Positions 1 to 17,172 of a stretch of 64,000 bases of DNA are shown here, in pieces. Within the stretch, counting starts at the first letter, position 1. Each line of letters begins with the position of its first letter. Under the pieces are notes generated by a model. It was not told the origin of the DNA. It was given only the letters and a program-made list of their open reading frames with translations, and searched no databases. Source of the DNA: Bugulina stolonifera (taxonomy: Eukaryota; Bryozoa; Gymnolaemata; Cheilostomatida; Bugulidae); contig OW285192.1 in NCBI GenBank assembly GCA_935421135.1, positions 10,929,501 through 10,993,500 of the forward strand. Reading direction: 5' to 3'. A program made the translations under genes and the position numbers.

Positions 1-235
1 TAGGGTAAGTAGATACACCACTAGATGGGGCTGTGCATAGGGTAAGTAGATACACCACTAGATGGGGCCGTGCATAGGGTAAGTAGATGCACCACTAGAT
101 GGGGCTGTGCATAGGGTAAGTAGATACACCACTAGATGTAGCTGTACATAGGGTAAGTAAGTATACCACTAGACGGGGCTATATATAGGGTAAGTAGGTA
201 CACCACTAGATGTAGCTGTGCATAGGGTAAGTATA
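1..235 (+). repeat. 37-bp minisatellite with splice-donor-like core
   Basis: About six tandem copies of a 37-bp unit that starts TAGGGTAAGTAGATACACCA, followed by a partial copy. It lies in the intron just upstream of the first ABCC exon seen here (425). Each unit contains AGG|GTAAGTA, a close match to a 5' splice-site consensus, so the array may have grown from the donor of an exon lying before the window. Units differ by only a few substitutions. Confidence 0.85.
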
Positions 236-424
236 CATAGTACTTTAAATTATTTTACACAGTACAGACAAATGTAATAATCCCTTTTTCACTGGTACAT
301 GCATTTATACATGATATAGCACAAGTAGATGTATGATAGTTAGTGATCTGCTATTCCCACCAATAAAATATTTGATAACAACTCGTTATAGTATCTTATC
401 AATTCTGTAATTGTTGTGGTTCAG

Positions 425-2690
425 GTGTTGAGTTATAACCAGCTAAAGTCTGAGACGTATCCAGGCAGTACTGGAGCTTCTGTTGATATACCCAGCAACT
501 GGCCTACCTACGGCATAATAACATTTGAGAGAGTATCTCTCAGCTACCCCGATACTGGTGTCAAAGCTCTCAGAAGTGTTTACTGTTGTTTTAGGGCCTT
601 CGAAAAGGTAAAGGCTTAAACCTTGTCTTACTCTATGTTATATGTAAAACTTCGCCTTTTGATTAACCTACTTATGTTATGCACTTGGTATTACATTCCA
701 ATGAAAATGATTATGGTTCTCATATTTTTTAACGTTGATAATGTTGCTAGTAGCAAAATTTCTGCGAGTTTTTTGGAGGTTTGGCAAACATGATGTTTAG
801 GCCTATAGGCAGGGATGTACAGTGTATTAGTGAGAGAAGGTAATTCCCCTAGTGATGGTTTTCTCTGACTATATGTAGGTCGGTGTGGTTGGTAGAACAG
901 GTGCAGGTAAACACTCGATGGTAGCAGCTATTCTTAGACTATTTGAACCTCAGGGAATAATTCGTATAGATGGAGTGGATACAGGCACTCTCAGTCTAAA
1001 GGTTGGTTGGTACTCAGTCTGCATATATTGGCATTTTGTTATTGAGTAACATCTATAGACATACTAAACTGTATATCACTACAGTGAATTAATTCCTAGA
1101 CTTGCACTAAAATCTGTATAACATAATGATTCAGGAGCTGAGAGAGAAGATAGCCGTGGTTCCAGAGGACTCCCCTCTCTTCAGTGGCAATCTTAAACAA
1201 AATCTAGATGTCACTGGAAAGGCGTCTGATTCAGATCTGTGGCGTATTCTTGAAGAGGTTAGTGTAACAGAATACCAGCTTCTACATGTTAATATCGAAC
1301 TTGTGAAAAACAAAAATTCTCGTGCGTTCTACAATTTCTCATTTGGCATGTTTGTAGACACGGTTGTGTGTAAAGCAATGTATGAACATGCATTTGGCAT
1401 TCTACCCACAATGTTTGATAATTATGATTTAGGTTAATCTGAAACACAAAGTAGAGAGCTTGCCAGGAAGGCTGTATGCTGACATGTCTCACCTTCTACC
1501 TCATCTTAGCGTGGGCCAAAGGCAACTGCTGTGTCTAGCTCGAGTTCTTCTTAAAGCAAATCCTAAAATACTAATCATTGAGGAGACGATGGACAATGTG
1601 GATCCCAGGTTATTATTTCCTTTGTTCACTCACTGTTTATGTTTGATATGCATTGCATACTAATATTGTACTTATCATTTGCACACTATCCAGTTTGCTA
1701 GACTGCCGTTTATACGAAAAACTAGCGGTAAGCGGCCAGCGCTAACCACAATGTGGTTAGCCATTACTATGCTATAGCTGGTACATGTCAGTTAGCGGCG
1801 GGTTTAAAGTTCAGCTTGTTGAACTCGTTGAACTCTACCGCTCACTGGAGCATATCACTATATAGTATAGTTGTGATTAGCGTTGGCCGCTCATCGCTAG
1901 TAGTTAGCATAAATGGCAGTCTGAAAGCCATCTTAAAGAAAGGATTGTTTGAATACTGTGCAATTCAGGAATGACTTCCATCAGTTTACCTATGGTGTAT
2001 GGTGTATTGTATTATATTCTTCACTTATACAGATCTGCTGCACTACTACAGAAGATAGTGAAGCGTAACTTTGAGCAATGTACAGTGATTACTATAGCTA
2101 GGAGACTGAAAACAGTCATAGATGCCGACCGTATCATGGTTATGGAGAACGGAAAGATCAAGGAATTGGATCCTCCACACCTTCTACTACAGAATGAAAA
2201 GGGAATCTTCTACAACCTTGTGAAGCAGGTTAGTGGTCAGTTGTAGAGTGGTCAGTGGTGTTAGTGGCCACTGGTGTTAGTGACCAGTGGTGTTAGTGGT
2301 CAGTGATGTAGCAGTCAGTTTAATATTTTGCAGTAGTATGTGTGTACAAGGTAGCCCTCTCATTTCTAAACCTAGATCATTTAAGATAACGTAATATGTT
2401 ATCATAAGTACTATTAGATATAATATTATGGTACATGTATGTGTTAAATACTTTAGCGTGGTACACAAGAATCTATGCTGCTGAGGGAAATAGCTCGACA
2501 TAAATATGAGAACAAACCATATGTTGCTCCGGCGATGAAGGAGGCAGAGATGGCATCTTCAATGATGCAAATAGCTCCAGCTAGGAACCCTGGCTACTAC
2601 ATACCAGCATTCCAAAGTAGTCGTCTCACCGCTGCCTTCAATCACCTGCTGCCCAACAAGGAAGCAAACAAGTACCAAAGAAAATTTTAG
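425..2690 (+). CDS. ABCC-family transporter, C-terminal NBD2 exons (5' partial)
   Basis: Six joined exons: 425-607, 879-1001, 1135-1257, 1433-1608, 2033-2228, 2457-2690 (stop TAG at 2688). All borders are GT..AG and phases agree, giving 344 residues with the gene continuing upstream of the window. The product is the second nucleotide-binding domain of an ABCC (MRP, closest in feel to ABCC4) membrane exporter: WPTYGIITFERVSLSYPDTG, Walker A GRTGAGKHS, LFSGNLKQNLD, signature LSVGQRQLLCLARVLL, D-loop DNVDPR, then TIARRLKTVIDADRIMV. The roughly 70-residue tail after FYNLVKQ is not conserved. ABC NBDs bind ATP at a dimer interface to drive export. Oddities: Walker A Ser is His (GKHS), the Q-loop Gln is Glu (VVPEDSP), Walker B Asp is Glu (LIIEETMDNVD), and the H-loop His is Arg (TIARRL). 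Signature and D-loop are intact. Because frame and splice sites are kept, I favour a divergent, perhaps catalytically weak gene over a pseudogene. Confidence 0.88.
1700..1922. mobile_element. MITE with about 46-bp terminal inverted repeats
   Basis: The arm 1700-1745 (AGACTGCCGTTTATACGAAA onward) pairs with 1877-1922 read on the other strand, with only a few mismatches. The element lies inside the ABCC intron 1609-2032. There is a second small perfect palindrome, GCTAACCAC AAT GTGGTTAGC, at 1741-1761. No coding capacity and no clear target duplication are seen, so the exact ends are uncertain. It looks like a non-autonomous DNA transposon. Confidence 0.75.
2229..2318 (+). repeat. Short tandem repeat starting at the splice donor
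   Basis: Imperfect copies of a roughly 16-bp GTGTTAGTGGTCAGTG unit begin at the donor of the ABCC exon ending 2228 (CAG|GTTAGTGG). Each copy repeats the donor-like GTTAGTG. Confidence 0.65.
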
Positions 2691-4315
2691 AAATTGTATT
2701 GTGCTGTAGCCACAGTGTTACTACAGTAATTCTATGGTAATATGGGACTCCAAACAGTATTGTATGGAGGTAATAACTCCAAATGGCATATTATTTTATA
2801 CTATAATACTGAAGACCTCATTTTCACTAGATGAGAATTTAATTCGCTCTGTTGCAATTCTATTCACTTTCCCTATAAACTATATTTAGGCTATATTGGT
2901 ATGTGTATGTACTTATGTATCTACTATTAGCATAATATTATTTCACTGCTGCCAATAACAAGGTTTATTCATTTAACTCATAGTCTATACATAGAGGCTG
3001 CCATGAATACATAAATATAATATTATGTATGCAATATATTTCCTTAGTCAATGATTGGCTCACTGTACATGAATCCCATATACTAGCATTACTACTTAGT
3101 TTTGTTTTTAAACTATTATAATCATAATGTAGTTATTGTACCCCTAGTATTTATTTATATATGTATATACAGTATTTCCTTATGATATTATACCAAGTCT
3201 ACATAATATACAACATGTTTCAGTGTACTTATACATATCTCTCTATTGTATATTCCGTCCTCTTCACCTGTGTACTTTATTAGTGTTTATAATTATCTTT
3301 ATTTATTCATTTATTGGAGTCAATTTTACTAATATTGTTGGCTAACCACACTTGTTTTCTTTGATACCCTTAGTTATTACATGGAACTTTTTTTATCCTT
3401 CCTTCTTGATTGAACTGTTTTGTACACAATACCACTGTGTTTAAATTTGCCTTCAATTTAATATAAGGTCATGTTTTATGCTACTTTAATGAGTAAATTG
3501 TTTATTTATTATAAAAAATAGACAATGATGGACATGAAATAAGACATTTTGTGGGTCATGTTTCTTGTGTATCAGGCTTGGGGGGACCAATAGTTGAAAA
3601 CTGACCTACGTTGTAACAACAACACCTTCAAACACTGCCTGGTACAGGTCAAAATCCCTACTCAGGTTCCACCTAGTCCAATAGCTCATATTAAGATGAT
3701 CCTAATAAAATCTTTATTGTAAATAAATGAAGCTTGGAGTTACATGTCTGAATTACATGTACGCTGTATATGATACATTTTTTGCTTCTAAAAAGGACTA
3801 AATCAGATTTTATGTGTTGGTTTTGATACATGTACTTGTATGTTAATGATATCATATCATGTACTTACATGTGGTATAAAGGTTTGATGTATGTGCCTAT
3901 GCTATACACATAGGCTCCACTGATTATAATGCTGCATGCACTTGTGCTATAATATACAATGTAATGAGCTGGTTAGGCTATATTAACTATTTTGAGAGTT
4001 GTCCTTACTTGGAAAGAGAGTTCATGAAGTGGGGACAACTTCTAATATCCATTCGCTTTGGTCATAAGACGGTTTGCATTAGAGGTTATTGCGCTAAGCA
4101 ATTTAACCAACAGAAAAGAATAAAACTTTTGTGCATTTAGAAATTGTTGTTATTGATGCCGAGAGTATAGTGAGAGCTAGATCCAAATTAGCATAAAAAG
4201 GAATTTTATATTTTGTGTAGAAATTGTGACAGTGACAATTGGCGAATTAGTCTTCTTCATTTCCAGGTCCACTACAACCTGATCAGCCTTTTTATTCCCG
4301 CACTCGAGGAGAATA
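2691..4315. other. Intergenic, ABCC 3' flank to eIF4A 5' flank
   Basis: AT-rich DNA with no supported exon. It should hold the ABCC 3' UTR and the eIF4A promoter and 5' UTR. An imperfect inverted repeat AGTTGTCCTTAC...GTGGGGACAACT lies at about 4001-4042. I see no tRNA or recognisable transposon here. Confidence 0.6.
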
Positions 4316-8201
<3,886 letters not shown>

Positions 8202-10186
8202 TTTAGTCACACTATCACCGTGCTGCTGGGGTGCTGTGGTTCCGTATCCTAGTTCCTCCATCCCACACATAATTGCTACAGCTTACTGACCGCTTATAAT
8301 TTTTGCATTCGAATACCTGATCTAGATGGTAATATCTTGTTAACATTCTTCAGAGTCATTTAACTCACAGCAGCTGATGTTATTTGCCATTTTCCACAGG
8401 GATTTCTCCCCTTATTAGAGTAATATGATTAATTCAGTGGAAACATATGTCTCTGAAATTGTATGCCCAATGGTCTTTACCGTTATAGTAGCTATATTCA
8501 TATGTCACACATATTATTGTCTAATTTATAATAATTGTTATCATTTAAGTGGATATTCCTTTGTACAGGATTATTGTTGGTCAGGTGTGAGATATACAAT
8601 AAAATACTATATTAAAAATTGCTTCTTTCTCCTATTGGTATTTTCCAGCACTAGAGTACACTTGTTGTATTTTATTCTCTCCTGAAACCTACATTTACTG
8701 GGTCCCAGTAAGCTATGAGATAACACAAATCATACTACGTGTATTTTTAAATTGCAATAGTTCAGTGTTGGTAATGATTCTAAATCAATTGATGTGCTGC
8801 CAGTAAATTGCAAAACATGTTTTTTTTTATCTGCGTTACTCCTATTTTAAACCATCAGTCTGCAATAACTATTAAGATTTTGGCAGCTGGCTGTCTGGTT
8901 ATGATCTGGACTTTCATCTGTTACCTCTGCTGAGGACATTGGTTCAATTTTTGGTCAACTCTGGTGGAGGAAATACAATAACTGTCAATTCCCACCTCAA
9001 GCTTTAAAATCGCCAGAATAGTCCTAATTTTGGTATTTGGAACCAGCTGACAGAACAGAACTTTCAGAGGATAGGAATGAGCCTAGGTTTCAAGATTTTG
9101 AAAGAACAATGTGCGTAGTTGCTGGCCATTTTATAGCATCCACATGGATATGAGTCGGTTGTGTAGAGACCAAAAATTTGTACAAACCTTTATTCTCTGT
9201 GAGAATTAATACTTCTAAATGGGGAATTTTAGAAAATGGTTATGGTTAAAATTAAAGCCTTTCCAAGTTAAAATGCTTGAAACCAGAATTGGCAGAACAA
9301 AGGAGGCGAAATTACTAAGCTAATGATATTTTTCGTCTGCGAATCCATTGAACTTGAACATCATATAAATAATTATATAAATGTATATTCTACATGATTG
9401 TATTGTTGGCATTATATGTGAACTGTGTTCACTAAATAGTTCGGACCAATTATGTAGCTATAACATCATCCACATTAAATCACAACCAGGTGATGTCCTC
9501 AAAAAATATGGAAGCTATTAGATGATGTAATTTAATTGCTTATGCAAAAAAGATTTAAGAGATCGCTCTTTCATTCTTTCAGTTTTTTCAACAGGTGAGT
9601 GCAGTTTATTTTAAGCACTGGGTAACTGTAGTGCTGACTATCATCAATTCTGTGATAAGTTTTGGTTTTACATGGTATTAGCACTTGTGTGTTGAACAAC
9701 TCATTAGAGCATTTCTTGTTGCAAATGAGTAAGGTGGGGTACATGCTGAAAATTTAGCATGAACTCTTTTGTTATATACATGTACAATTATACTGTTCTA
9801 TGTTCTCTGCAGTACTTTTGTAAATGGGGCTCCATTTCCCAAAACTAATTGGTTGCTAATAGCATTAAATTGGTAGTCCAGGAAGTCCATCATTTTGAGA
9901 GGTAGCCTGTAAACCATGGTTCATTTGACTTATTCACTCTGTCCATCATTTAAATTGTTCAATGTAATTGTAAATTATAACAACTACTAGAACTTCACTT
10001 GCTTGGTTGTTCTGTCTCAACTGAAATTATGAACACCACTGACTAACAGTCTATGATATAAAACTACATTTTCTGTTTTGCATTGAATGTTTACCCTTGC
10101 TGCGGGGCAGTCTGACCAATCAACCCATTTATTATTATGATTAAGGTTGACACATCCCAAGTTTCATGGATATCTGAAGCAAGGGA
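8202..10186. other. Intergenic, eIF4A to ANKH-1
   Basis: No recognised exon. An AATAAA lies at 8598. A stretch near 9560-9600 ending in CAACAG|GTGAGTGC could be a non-coding first exon or donor of the ANKH-1 transcript, but this cannot be shown from sequence alone. Confidence 0.5.
8598..8603 (+). terminator. Candidate poly(A) signal of eIF4A
   Basis: AATAAA about 400 bp after the eIF4A stop codon, the first clear canonical hexamer I see downstream. Use of the site is inferred. Confidence 0.4.
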
Positions 10187-13100
10187 ATGGCAGTGAAAGT
10201 AAAAATGTCTGTAGACCACAACGGGTCACGTGTACCTAAGGAGGATGACTCCAAACCAGCCCACCATTCATCAGCACAGAAGTTTGGAATGCTGACTAAG
10301 TTCATGCTGCCACTTGTCATAACACAGATGGTACCTGACATTGCAGAGCAGGTGATGTTATTATTAAATGTGTTTACATCTATTTATAGCACCATGTAGA
10401 AGATAATATTAGCGACCTTTTGAAATGTCAGGCTACACACTCTTTAAGTCCTATCATATTTAGTAGTGGCCTTGAATACCTCTAGCACAGCACCACCGTG
10501 TTTTATTGGGAATAAATCCTCATAATGTAGAGTGGGTTCAAAAGGAGTCAGTGGTTGGGTAATTCTGTATAGGTAACAATGGGAAACAACTGACCTGTTC
10601 CACTTTACACCGTTGAAGTGAGAACCAAATGTTGTAGGGCTTGATGAAAGATATCACAGGGGAAGATAAATCTTAGTTTCTTAACATGCTGTAACAAGTC
10701 GTAGCAGTTTCTAATTGTCTTATTATGTCGGGAGTAGGGTTATGAAAATGCTCGAACAAATGATCATTTGTGTAAGCCGTAAGTAGACTACAGAGGTCTA
10801 CTTAGTTGTCAGACACTTGGAATGTGTATTATTTAATTAGTTCACCGCTGACACATATTTCACTACAACATCAAGATAATAAAAATTAGCCTAGACCTCA
10901 ACCATATGTCATTCCAGGTGGAATAGTAACTCAGCAAGGATAAACCTTGGTACTTGGACTGCACAGCAATGAGCTCAAATCTCGCAAACTAGTCCCCTGG
11001 TCTTTCTAAATGTTTATGGGGTCAAAAATATGCACCCGACTTTGCGACTGTATTGAAACGTGTTACTATGTGAAAAATCCGTGGTGTTGATGGTGCACTT
11101 CTTGATGTGTTTTATATGTAGGTTAGTTAAGTATGTTTTTGATTGGTTGCAGAAATACAACACTCACATTCTCTGTCAAAGTTATGCAGATTCATTTGAA
11201 CTTTATGTAATTCTACTTGAAGTACAATGTATATATTTCTAAGTGGTGATTATTTGCCAAAGGAATTTCAGATTAGTTGTGTTTTAAAAGGACACTGCCA
11301 ACAGGGGTTTGTTTGTTATATTACAGGCAATCAATAGGGGGATAACTTCTATAGCCTCAGATGACGTTGTCACTCTTCTGGCTAGCTATGGGTTGGCATT
11401 CTACGTCTCTAAACTCTTTACGGCCATAACTAGTGAGTTCTTCTACACTCACACTTCACCCATGATCAGACAGGTAGCACAAGTCTGACTGATTCAAACA
11501 TACATAAAGACTAGTACAAGCTTCAGATGGTAGTATTTGCTGGTAGCAACACTGTCCAAGCTGGTGGTATATCTATACATACATGTAGCTTATGTTGTGC
11601 AAAGACCAACTATGCATTTAAAATAACAGACTAGTTATTGCAACATGTATAGTTCTCTGTTTACCAGTGGAGGACCGACCTCGCCTGGTCAGACCCAAGC
11701 TACAATGATTCTTGTGTGTCCTAACAAAGTCAGGTGCTCTAAGTGCTAGTTTCAGATATGGACCGACCTAGAGAGTGATGTACTTACTGTTATTTATTTG
11801 TAGTGGAACTCAGGCACATTGGCGTAGTTCTAGTACATTCTACAGATGATCACATGATTGTTGTCAAGCTGTCTCTTGTACTGGGAGTTATCTTCTCTCT
11901 ACTCCTTCTAGTTACAGGTCAGTGGTCGCACTATTTACTAATAATACATCCCATCCTCTTGCATTATAGAAATGATATATTGCACACTTCCCTATTAACT
12001 ACTCGAAACATCTGTTATAGCATGTATGCTACGATAGACGCATATACATGTATTGTTTTGTGTTCAGAGCATATTTTATATTCGACTTTGTTTTATGCAT
12101 GTGTAACAAACTTCTAGACGATACTTGTTCAGCTGCTACTACCACTTGTGTTTGGTTTTGCTGATTATAACAGCCCACTTTACACCTTCTGACTCTACCA
12201 TGTATCTTGTTGACTGGGAATTTGCTAAAATAGAATCACAAACTTTTTATTTTGAGTGTTTTTATAGTATGCAGTGGTTATGTCATGTAGTTAGTGCATA
12301 CTGAATGTGTATGAAAACTATAAGCATGTAATTTACATGTTATGAACAGTTGTTAGATATTGGTATGGTTTGATTTTATCTAGGGTTATCTCCCCTGGGT
12401 ACTTTGATAATCCGAGACTTACACGGGCAGAGCGAGGAGATCTCTGACACAACGTGCACTATAATGGCGTACCTGAGCCCTACACCTCTATTGGAGGCAT
12501 TTGTGAGTATAACTAGTTATATATTATGTGTTGGTTAAAGTCTCTGCTCATATATATGTACTTGTAGGCTTACAAGTAGATATTGTTTGCATGTCTCACT
12601 CACACTGTAAGCATATACATCTATTTTGTGTCTTTGTGACCTCTTGGTCTGGCCTAGGTCACAAATAAAAATTTCAAGCTGACCGTCCTGTCTAACTGAT
12701 CAGCATACCCAGGTTTCTCGCACGAAAATAATATTTTTGTTTTTGGCCCAGGCCGATGTGTTCTGGATCCCTTGTGACGGAAGCTACCTCCTCGTGTTAG
12801 CATAGAATAATAACTCCCAATCAAAGCTAACCACAACATTATACAATGTAGTGTACATGGGTGTAATATCATCTGTTTAGGCATGCTATTATGAGGGTGG
12901 ATTAATATATCACAAAAGAACTGGATTTGCAGGATTAGCTAAACTGGTAGATTTCCTCATGCAGGTAGGTAGGCTACGTTTTTTCAGTGTAATTTGGTCT
13001 ACTAGAATATTTTAAATATTATTATACAATTATTATGGTTAATAAGCCTTATGTTAATCTAGCGTAGTCTATACTAGATTAGCCACTCAGATAACTGGCA

Positions 13101-16100
13101 CCATTCCAAGGACTCTGTCAGATGAGGATCAGAAATTGTAGGCTACACTTTGTTATAGGTTCACAACATTTCTAGCCTCTTATTTACTCCATAAAAATAA
13201 TATCCACTTGTGATAGTAATTTTATCAGGTAGTGTTCACCATCACCCTTCTCTTCACGTCGACAAGAACAGAACCTGTGCTAGTGCCAGTATTTGCTCTG
13301 TATGCTGGCATTATTGGGAGGTTAGTCTTGGTTCTTGGCTTCTGGTACATTCTAGTGGGAAGGAGGCTTCCACACAGACACCCTACTGAGGTACACTTTA
13401 AATTTACAAAGACCTGCACGCATAGACTAGACTGTTTGTCTTCCATTACTTTCTTGTCACATGCAGAGCTGTGATTTATGATTTCAGAAGCCCCTAACAT
13501 ATACTAGGAGTATATGGTTTTGGCTACCACTAGTTATGGTACGGTTATCGCAGGAGATGACCCGTCCCGCTATTAATTTAGTCGTTTCAAAGAATCTATC
13601 TAACACATCTGGAGTTGAAGAAGCAGCCAAGGTATTGGGAGTTATGTTCTCTTTATTGTACCAGCATTAGTTGTGTATTATATCTTACTTCTGTATTTAC
13701 ATGTATATCTAAATAGACATGTACACATGTTATATAGTTATGGTTTAGTAGCAAATCAGGTCTAGGCCCATTCAAATTATTTTTCAATCAAATATTTGAC
13801 AAAGAGTCTGCTTGATTTGATCTTCCAACTTCAACAATAATATTTTATGCACTCATTGCTGATTCTTTGACATAGTATCATTACCAATTTTAGCCAACGG
13901 ATACCAATAAATACCTACTGTACATGTACATACATATAAATGTACATGTAGATATTTATTTATACATGCATGTACATACAAGTATGTACCCATACACACA
14001 TACATATACATCCATATACTATACATTATGACTTGTGTACATCTTACATATGTATACATGTGTGTGTACACTTACAGTATACATGCATACATGTACATTG
14101 TCGACAATGACATAATAATGGTGACTAACTTTTAAAACTTACAATTATGCATGTAGGTGTTGGTAATAAAATATCAACACTCACCTGCGTAATTATAAGT
14201 TTGCTAGATCTTTGGTAGAGGTATTCAGAACATCATAGATACATATATGTATGGAACATTCCTTGAATGGTAGATAACTCTTAATTTTAGACTAATGACT
14301 CTGAGACTATGTAATGTTCAGGCATACTGGTACTAGTTTTATATATTTTAGGCAGTTGCTGTCCTTTCTGCCATCTACCCGATAGGAAGACTAATGTTCT
14401 CCTGGTTAAATGATCTGAGAACTGTGATACCAACTTTCCATAAACAATCAGATCAACATGAAAAGTTCACAATGAGAGTGAGTTATTCACTTTATTATTG
14501 TGTAAATAAATGTGGTAGTCGTGTGCCCTTGTAATAATTATAATACCTGCTCATACATCATACTATTATGTATCATGTACACTAAAACTATTAGATACAA
14601 TATTTTGTGTGCATAATTTTGATGCATATAGTCAAATTTATGTTTCTCCTCATATAAACTACAACTGTATAACCTGTCTCTCAAAAGAATGGGTGGGAAT
14701 TTCGATGCTCGGCAGTATAACAGAAGTTTAAATACTCGACCTTAAGTCTACAGTACAGTACATGTTATCGCATTTCTTTAGAGGTCTTGGAATTCAAGTT
14801 ATGACCCATAGATATTAGTGGTGTCTTATTAGATAATGTATAGATAATTGGAGAGAGCGGGTTCAATATGAAAGGTTTACAATGCCTTGTAAACTTGACT
14901 TAGTCAGGGCTCCAAGTCCTCCAAAACAATAGGAGTAACAGTTCCATTACGTTGTATTGGCTGAACCATACGCTATATCCTTAGTAAGCCTTACTTTATT
15001 TTTAGACACTGACACTATATTCAGCCTTCTGTACAGCTACATGCTTTGCTGTGAACGTGGTACTATTTCTAGTGCCTGGTGTGGCATATTTTATAATGCA
15101 GCAAATTGCTGGTTTAGATGACGAACTAGCGGGGATGTGTGTGATACCTCTAAGGATATTCAGCTTCATATGTCTATGTGGTGAGTAGTCTATTTGGAGT
15201 ATCTGTGTAATATGAATCAATGTGATTTTCTATTAGAAAGTTATCCTCTCCCTTCAGTAAACAAGATGGAGAGGGGACAACTTCAAAACATAATATAAAA
15301 GAACTGCATTGATTTGTGTAATGTTAACAGTTGGCATAAGGGCTCACCTAACTGGAGTACTTATAATGATGAAGAGGACTATATACCTGTCACCGAGTGC
15401 TCTACTGGGCATTCTGGGACATATACTGGTGCTAGCTATGCTACCAAAGACAGGGTATGTGTTCATTGGATATAAGCTGCACGCAGGTAATGTAGCCTAC
15501 AATAAAATTTATTGTATAAATAAGCATCAGTTCACGTTTTCCTTTAAAAAACTGAGTAAAGCCAGAATCAGATGAACAAGTCATTTTTTTATACAGTGAT
15601 GTATTTCCCTTGCAAATTCCAAATTACATCATTATAAACTGTTCACCAATGTACTTTGTAGACTGTCAGGGGCTGTGTTGGGTATAGTTTGTTTATTATT
15701 AAGAATGGCTGTGGAGTTTGTCTTAGTTGCAGTTCCTTTGCTGGCTCTGATATTAATCAAGGTAAATAAGCATGTGCATGTACTTGTAGTAATATATTTA
15801 GGCCTATATGTACATACTTTATAGTGCACATATAAATGTTACTATGGAGTTGTCTGCCCTTTTTAACAAACCCTTTTGGCCCCACCCCTACCTTATCCAG
15901 GGATTGGATACCACCTTTTGATAATGTTACACAGAGGCTTGAAATGTTAAACTTGTATAGGATACAGCAAAATAAGACCAAACTGGATTTGACTTGCTCC
16001 AGTACTTGCATATACTAAACAAATAATCTGTGTAACCAGCTAGTTGATGGCAGTATGCCAGCATATTATTTACTACTAACAGGCTACAAGTTTATGTTTA

Positions 16101-16238
16101 TGCTGTACTACAGAGTGTATACAATACAAGTACATGTTGCGATTGCAGAGTAATTGTGCAAGATCTACTCTGTGCAAGTCAGAGGATCCAGAGCTGGATA
16201 CGGATGAGAAACTGGATACAGAAGAATGGAGTGACTAG
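10187..16238 (+). CDS. ANKH: ANKH-type (progressive ankylosis) multipass exporter, copy 1
   Basis: Twelve exons: 10187-10351, 11327-11432, 11804-11917, 12384-12502, 12881-12964, 13229-13390, 13488-13631, 14352-14477, 15006-15180, 15331-15454, 15662-15761, 16149-16238. Phases are consistent; the product is 502 residues (vertebrate ANKH is about 490). ANKH is a multipass membrane protein linked to export of ATP/pyrophosphate and citrate. Matching blocks include FMLPLVITQMVPDIAEQ, AINRGITSIASDD, LLASYGLAFYVSKLFTA, HIGVVLVHS, EMTRPAINLVVSKNL, AVAVLSAIYPIGRLMFSWL and GIRAHLTGVLIMMKRT. The short acidic C-terminal tail (LDTDEKLDTEEWSD) also fits. The first ATG was chosen; a second in-frame ATG at 10205 is an alternative. 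The exon 10 donor is at 15455, since the later GCAG|GTAATG would break the frame. A tail-to-tail paralogue follows at 17173-23288. Confidence 0.94.
12628..12800. mobile_element. Truncated MITE, GTGTCTTYGTGACC family
   Basis: Begins GTGTCTTTGTGACCTCTTGG inside ANKH-1 intron 4 and shares its start, ACAAATAAAAAT and TTGGCCCAGG...CTTGTGACGGAAG segments with the element at 18158-18391. The right end is missing or diverged, so the end coordinate is approximate. Confidence 0.65.
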
Positions 16239-17172
16239 CAATGGTATAAAACAGTCATAAATGAATAATTGACAATTTTTGCAATCATGGTAAAACGGTA
16301 TTTTATTACTTGATATAATTTAAGATTGTCCTAGTCATTTTGAGACTCCAGGGAAGAATTTAGTAATATATTTACTGAAATACTGTAATATCATTGCCCA
16401 AAATTCAACATGGGTATGGTGTGATAGAAGCTTGTGTGATTGTCCTACAACCACATGTAAGTTTGACAAAATGTGACCTTGTTTGTGACTTCTCCAGCTC
16501 ACTGCTTTACTCTTTGCTTAACTGTGACAATGTCAACGTTCATTATTGCACATACAGTTAGGGCTGTAAGTATTTTACTATAAAAATTCTAACAAAAATA
16601 TGCAAAGTCTGTTTACACTACCTCTATGACACTGACCAATAAGAGAATTAGTATTGACAATGATGCTTTAGCAGAGTTTGAGGAGGCAAATGCTCACCTC
16701 ACCCCTGATTGTCATGGCGGCGTACGATACAGTCAGGTACATGGATATGATTATGTTAACTTGTCATTAAGTGGCAACTCTTCAGCTATTTTGGAGTTAT
16801 CTCTCTCTGAATGATTTCTCGTTCGGCAACAGGCTATCTTTATGTTTTCCTACAGCACACACACACACGTTTATATTATTATTATATACAAAGTTCATCT
16901 ACAATATATTATTTTCCAGAGCCCTTTTATGGCATTGATATAAAGTTGAGATGTGTATGTTGTACTACCATTGGTTTCAGTCAATTCAAACAATCTTCAG
17001 TTGTCACTAGCTTAACTTTAATATTATCATAATTATATAATGTACTATAGCCTACTACATGTTGTGTATACACTTACGACTTAGTGATTAATCTATTATG
17101 TATTATGTAGTGTGGGTAAGAGTATTAGGCATTACTAGTATAAATAATATGATATCGTGTTGACTGGAATCA
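16239..17172. other. Space between convergent ANKH genes
   Basis: Contains the 3' flanks of both ANKH copies. On the + strand, 16626-16736 reads MTLTNKRISIDNDALAEFEE and onward for 37 codons, ending CAG|GTACAT. It has protein-like composition, but I do not recognise it and see no partner exons. A final exon for ANKH-2 could also lie here unseen. Confidence 0.35.

Noticed and set aside
1..235. CRISPR-like repeat array
   Set aside because: Units abut without unique spacers and lie in a eukaryotic intron.
15455..15488. Longer version of ANKH-1 exon 10 ending at GCAG|GTAATG
   Set aside because: Joining it to exon 11 breaks the frame; the donor at 15455 gives the conserved join.
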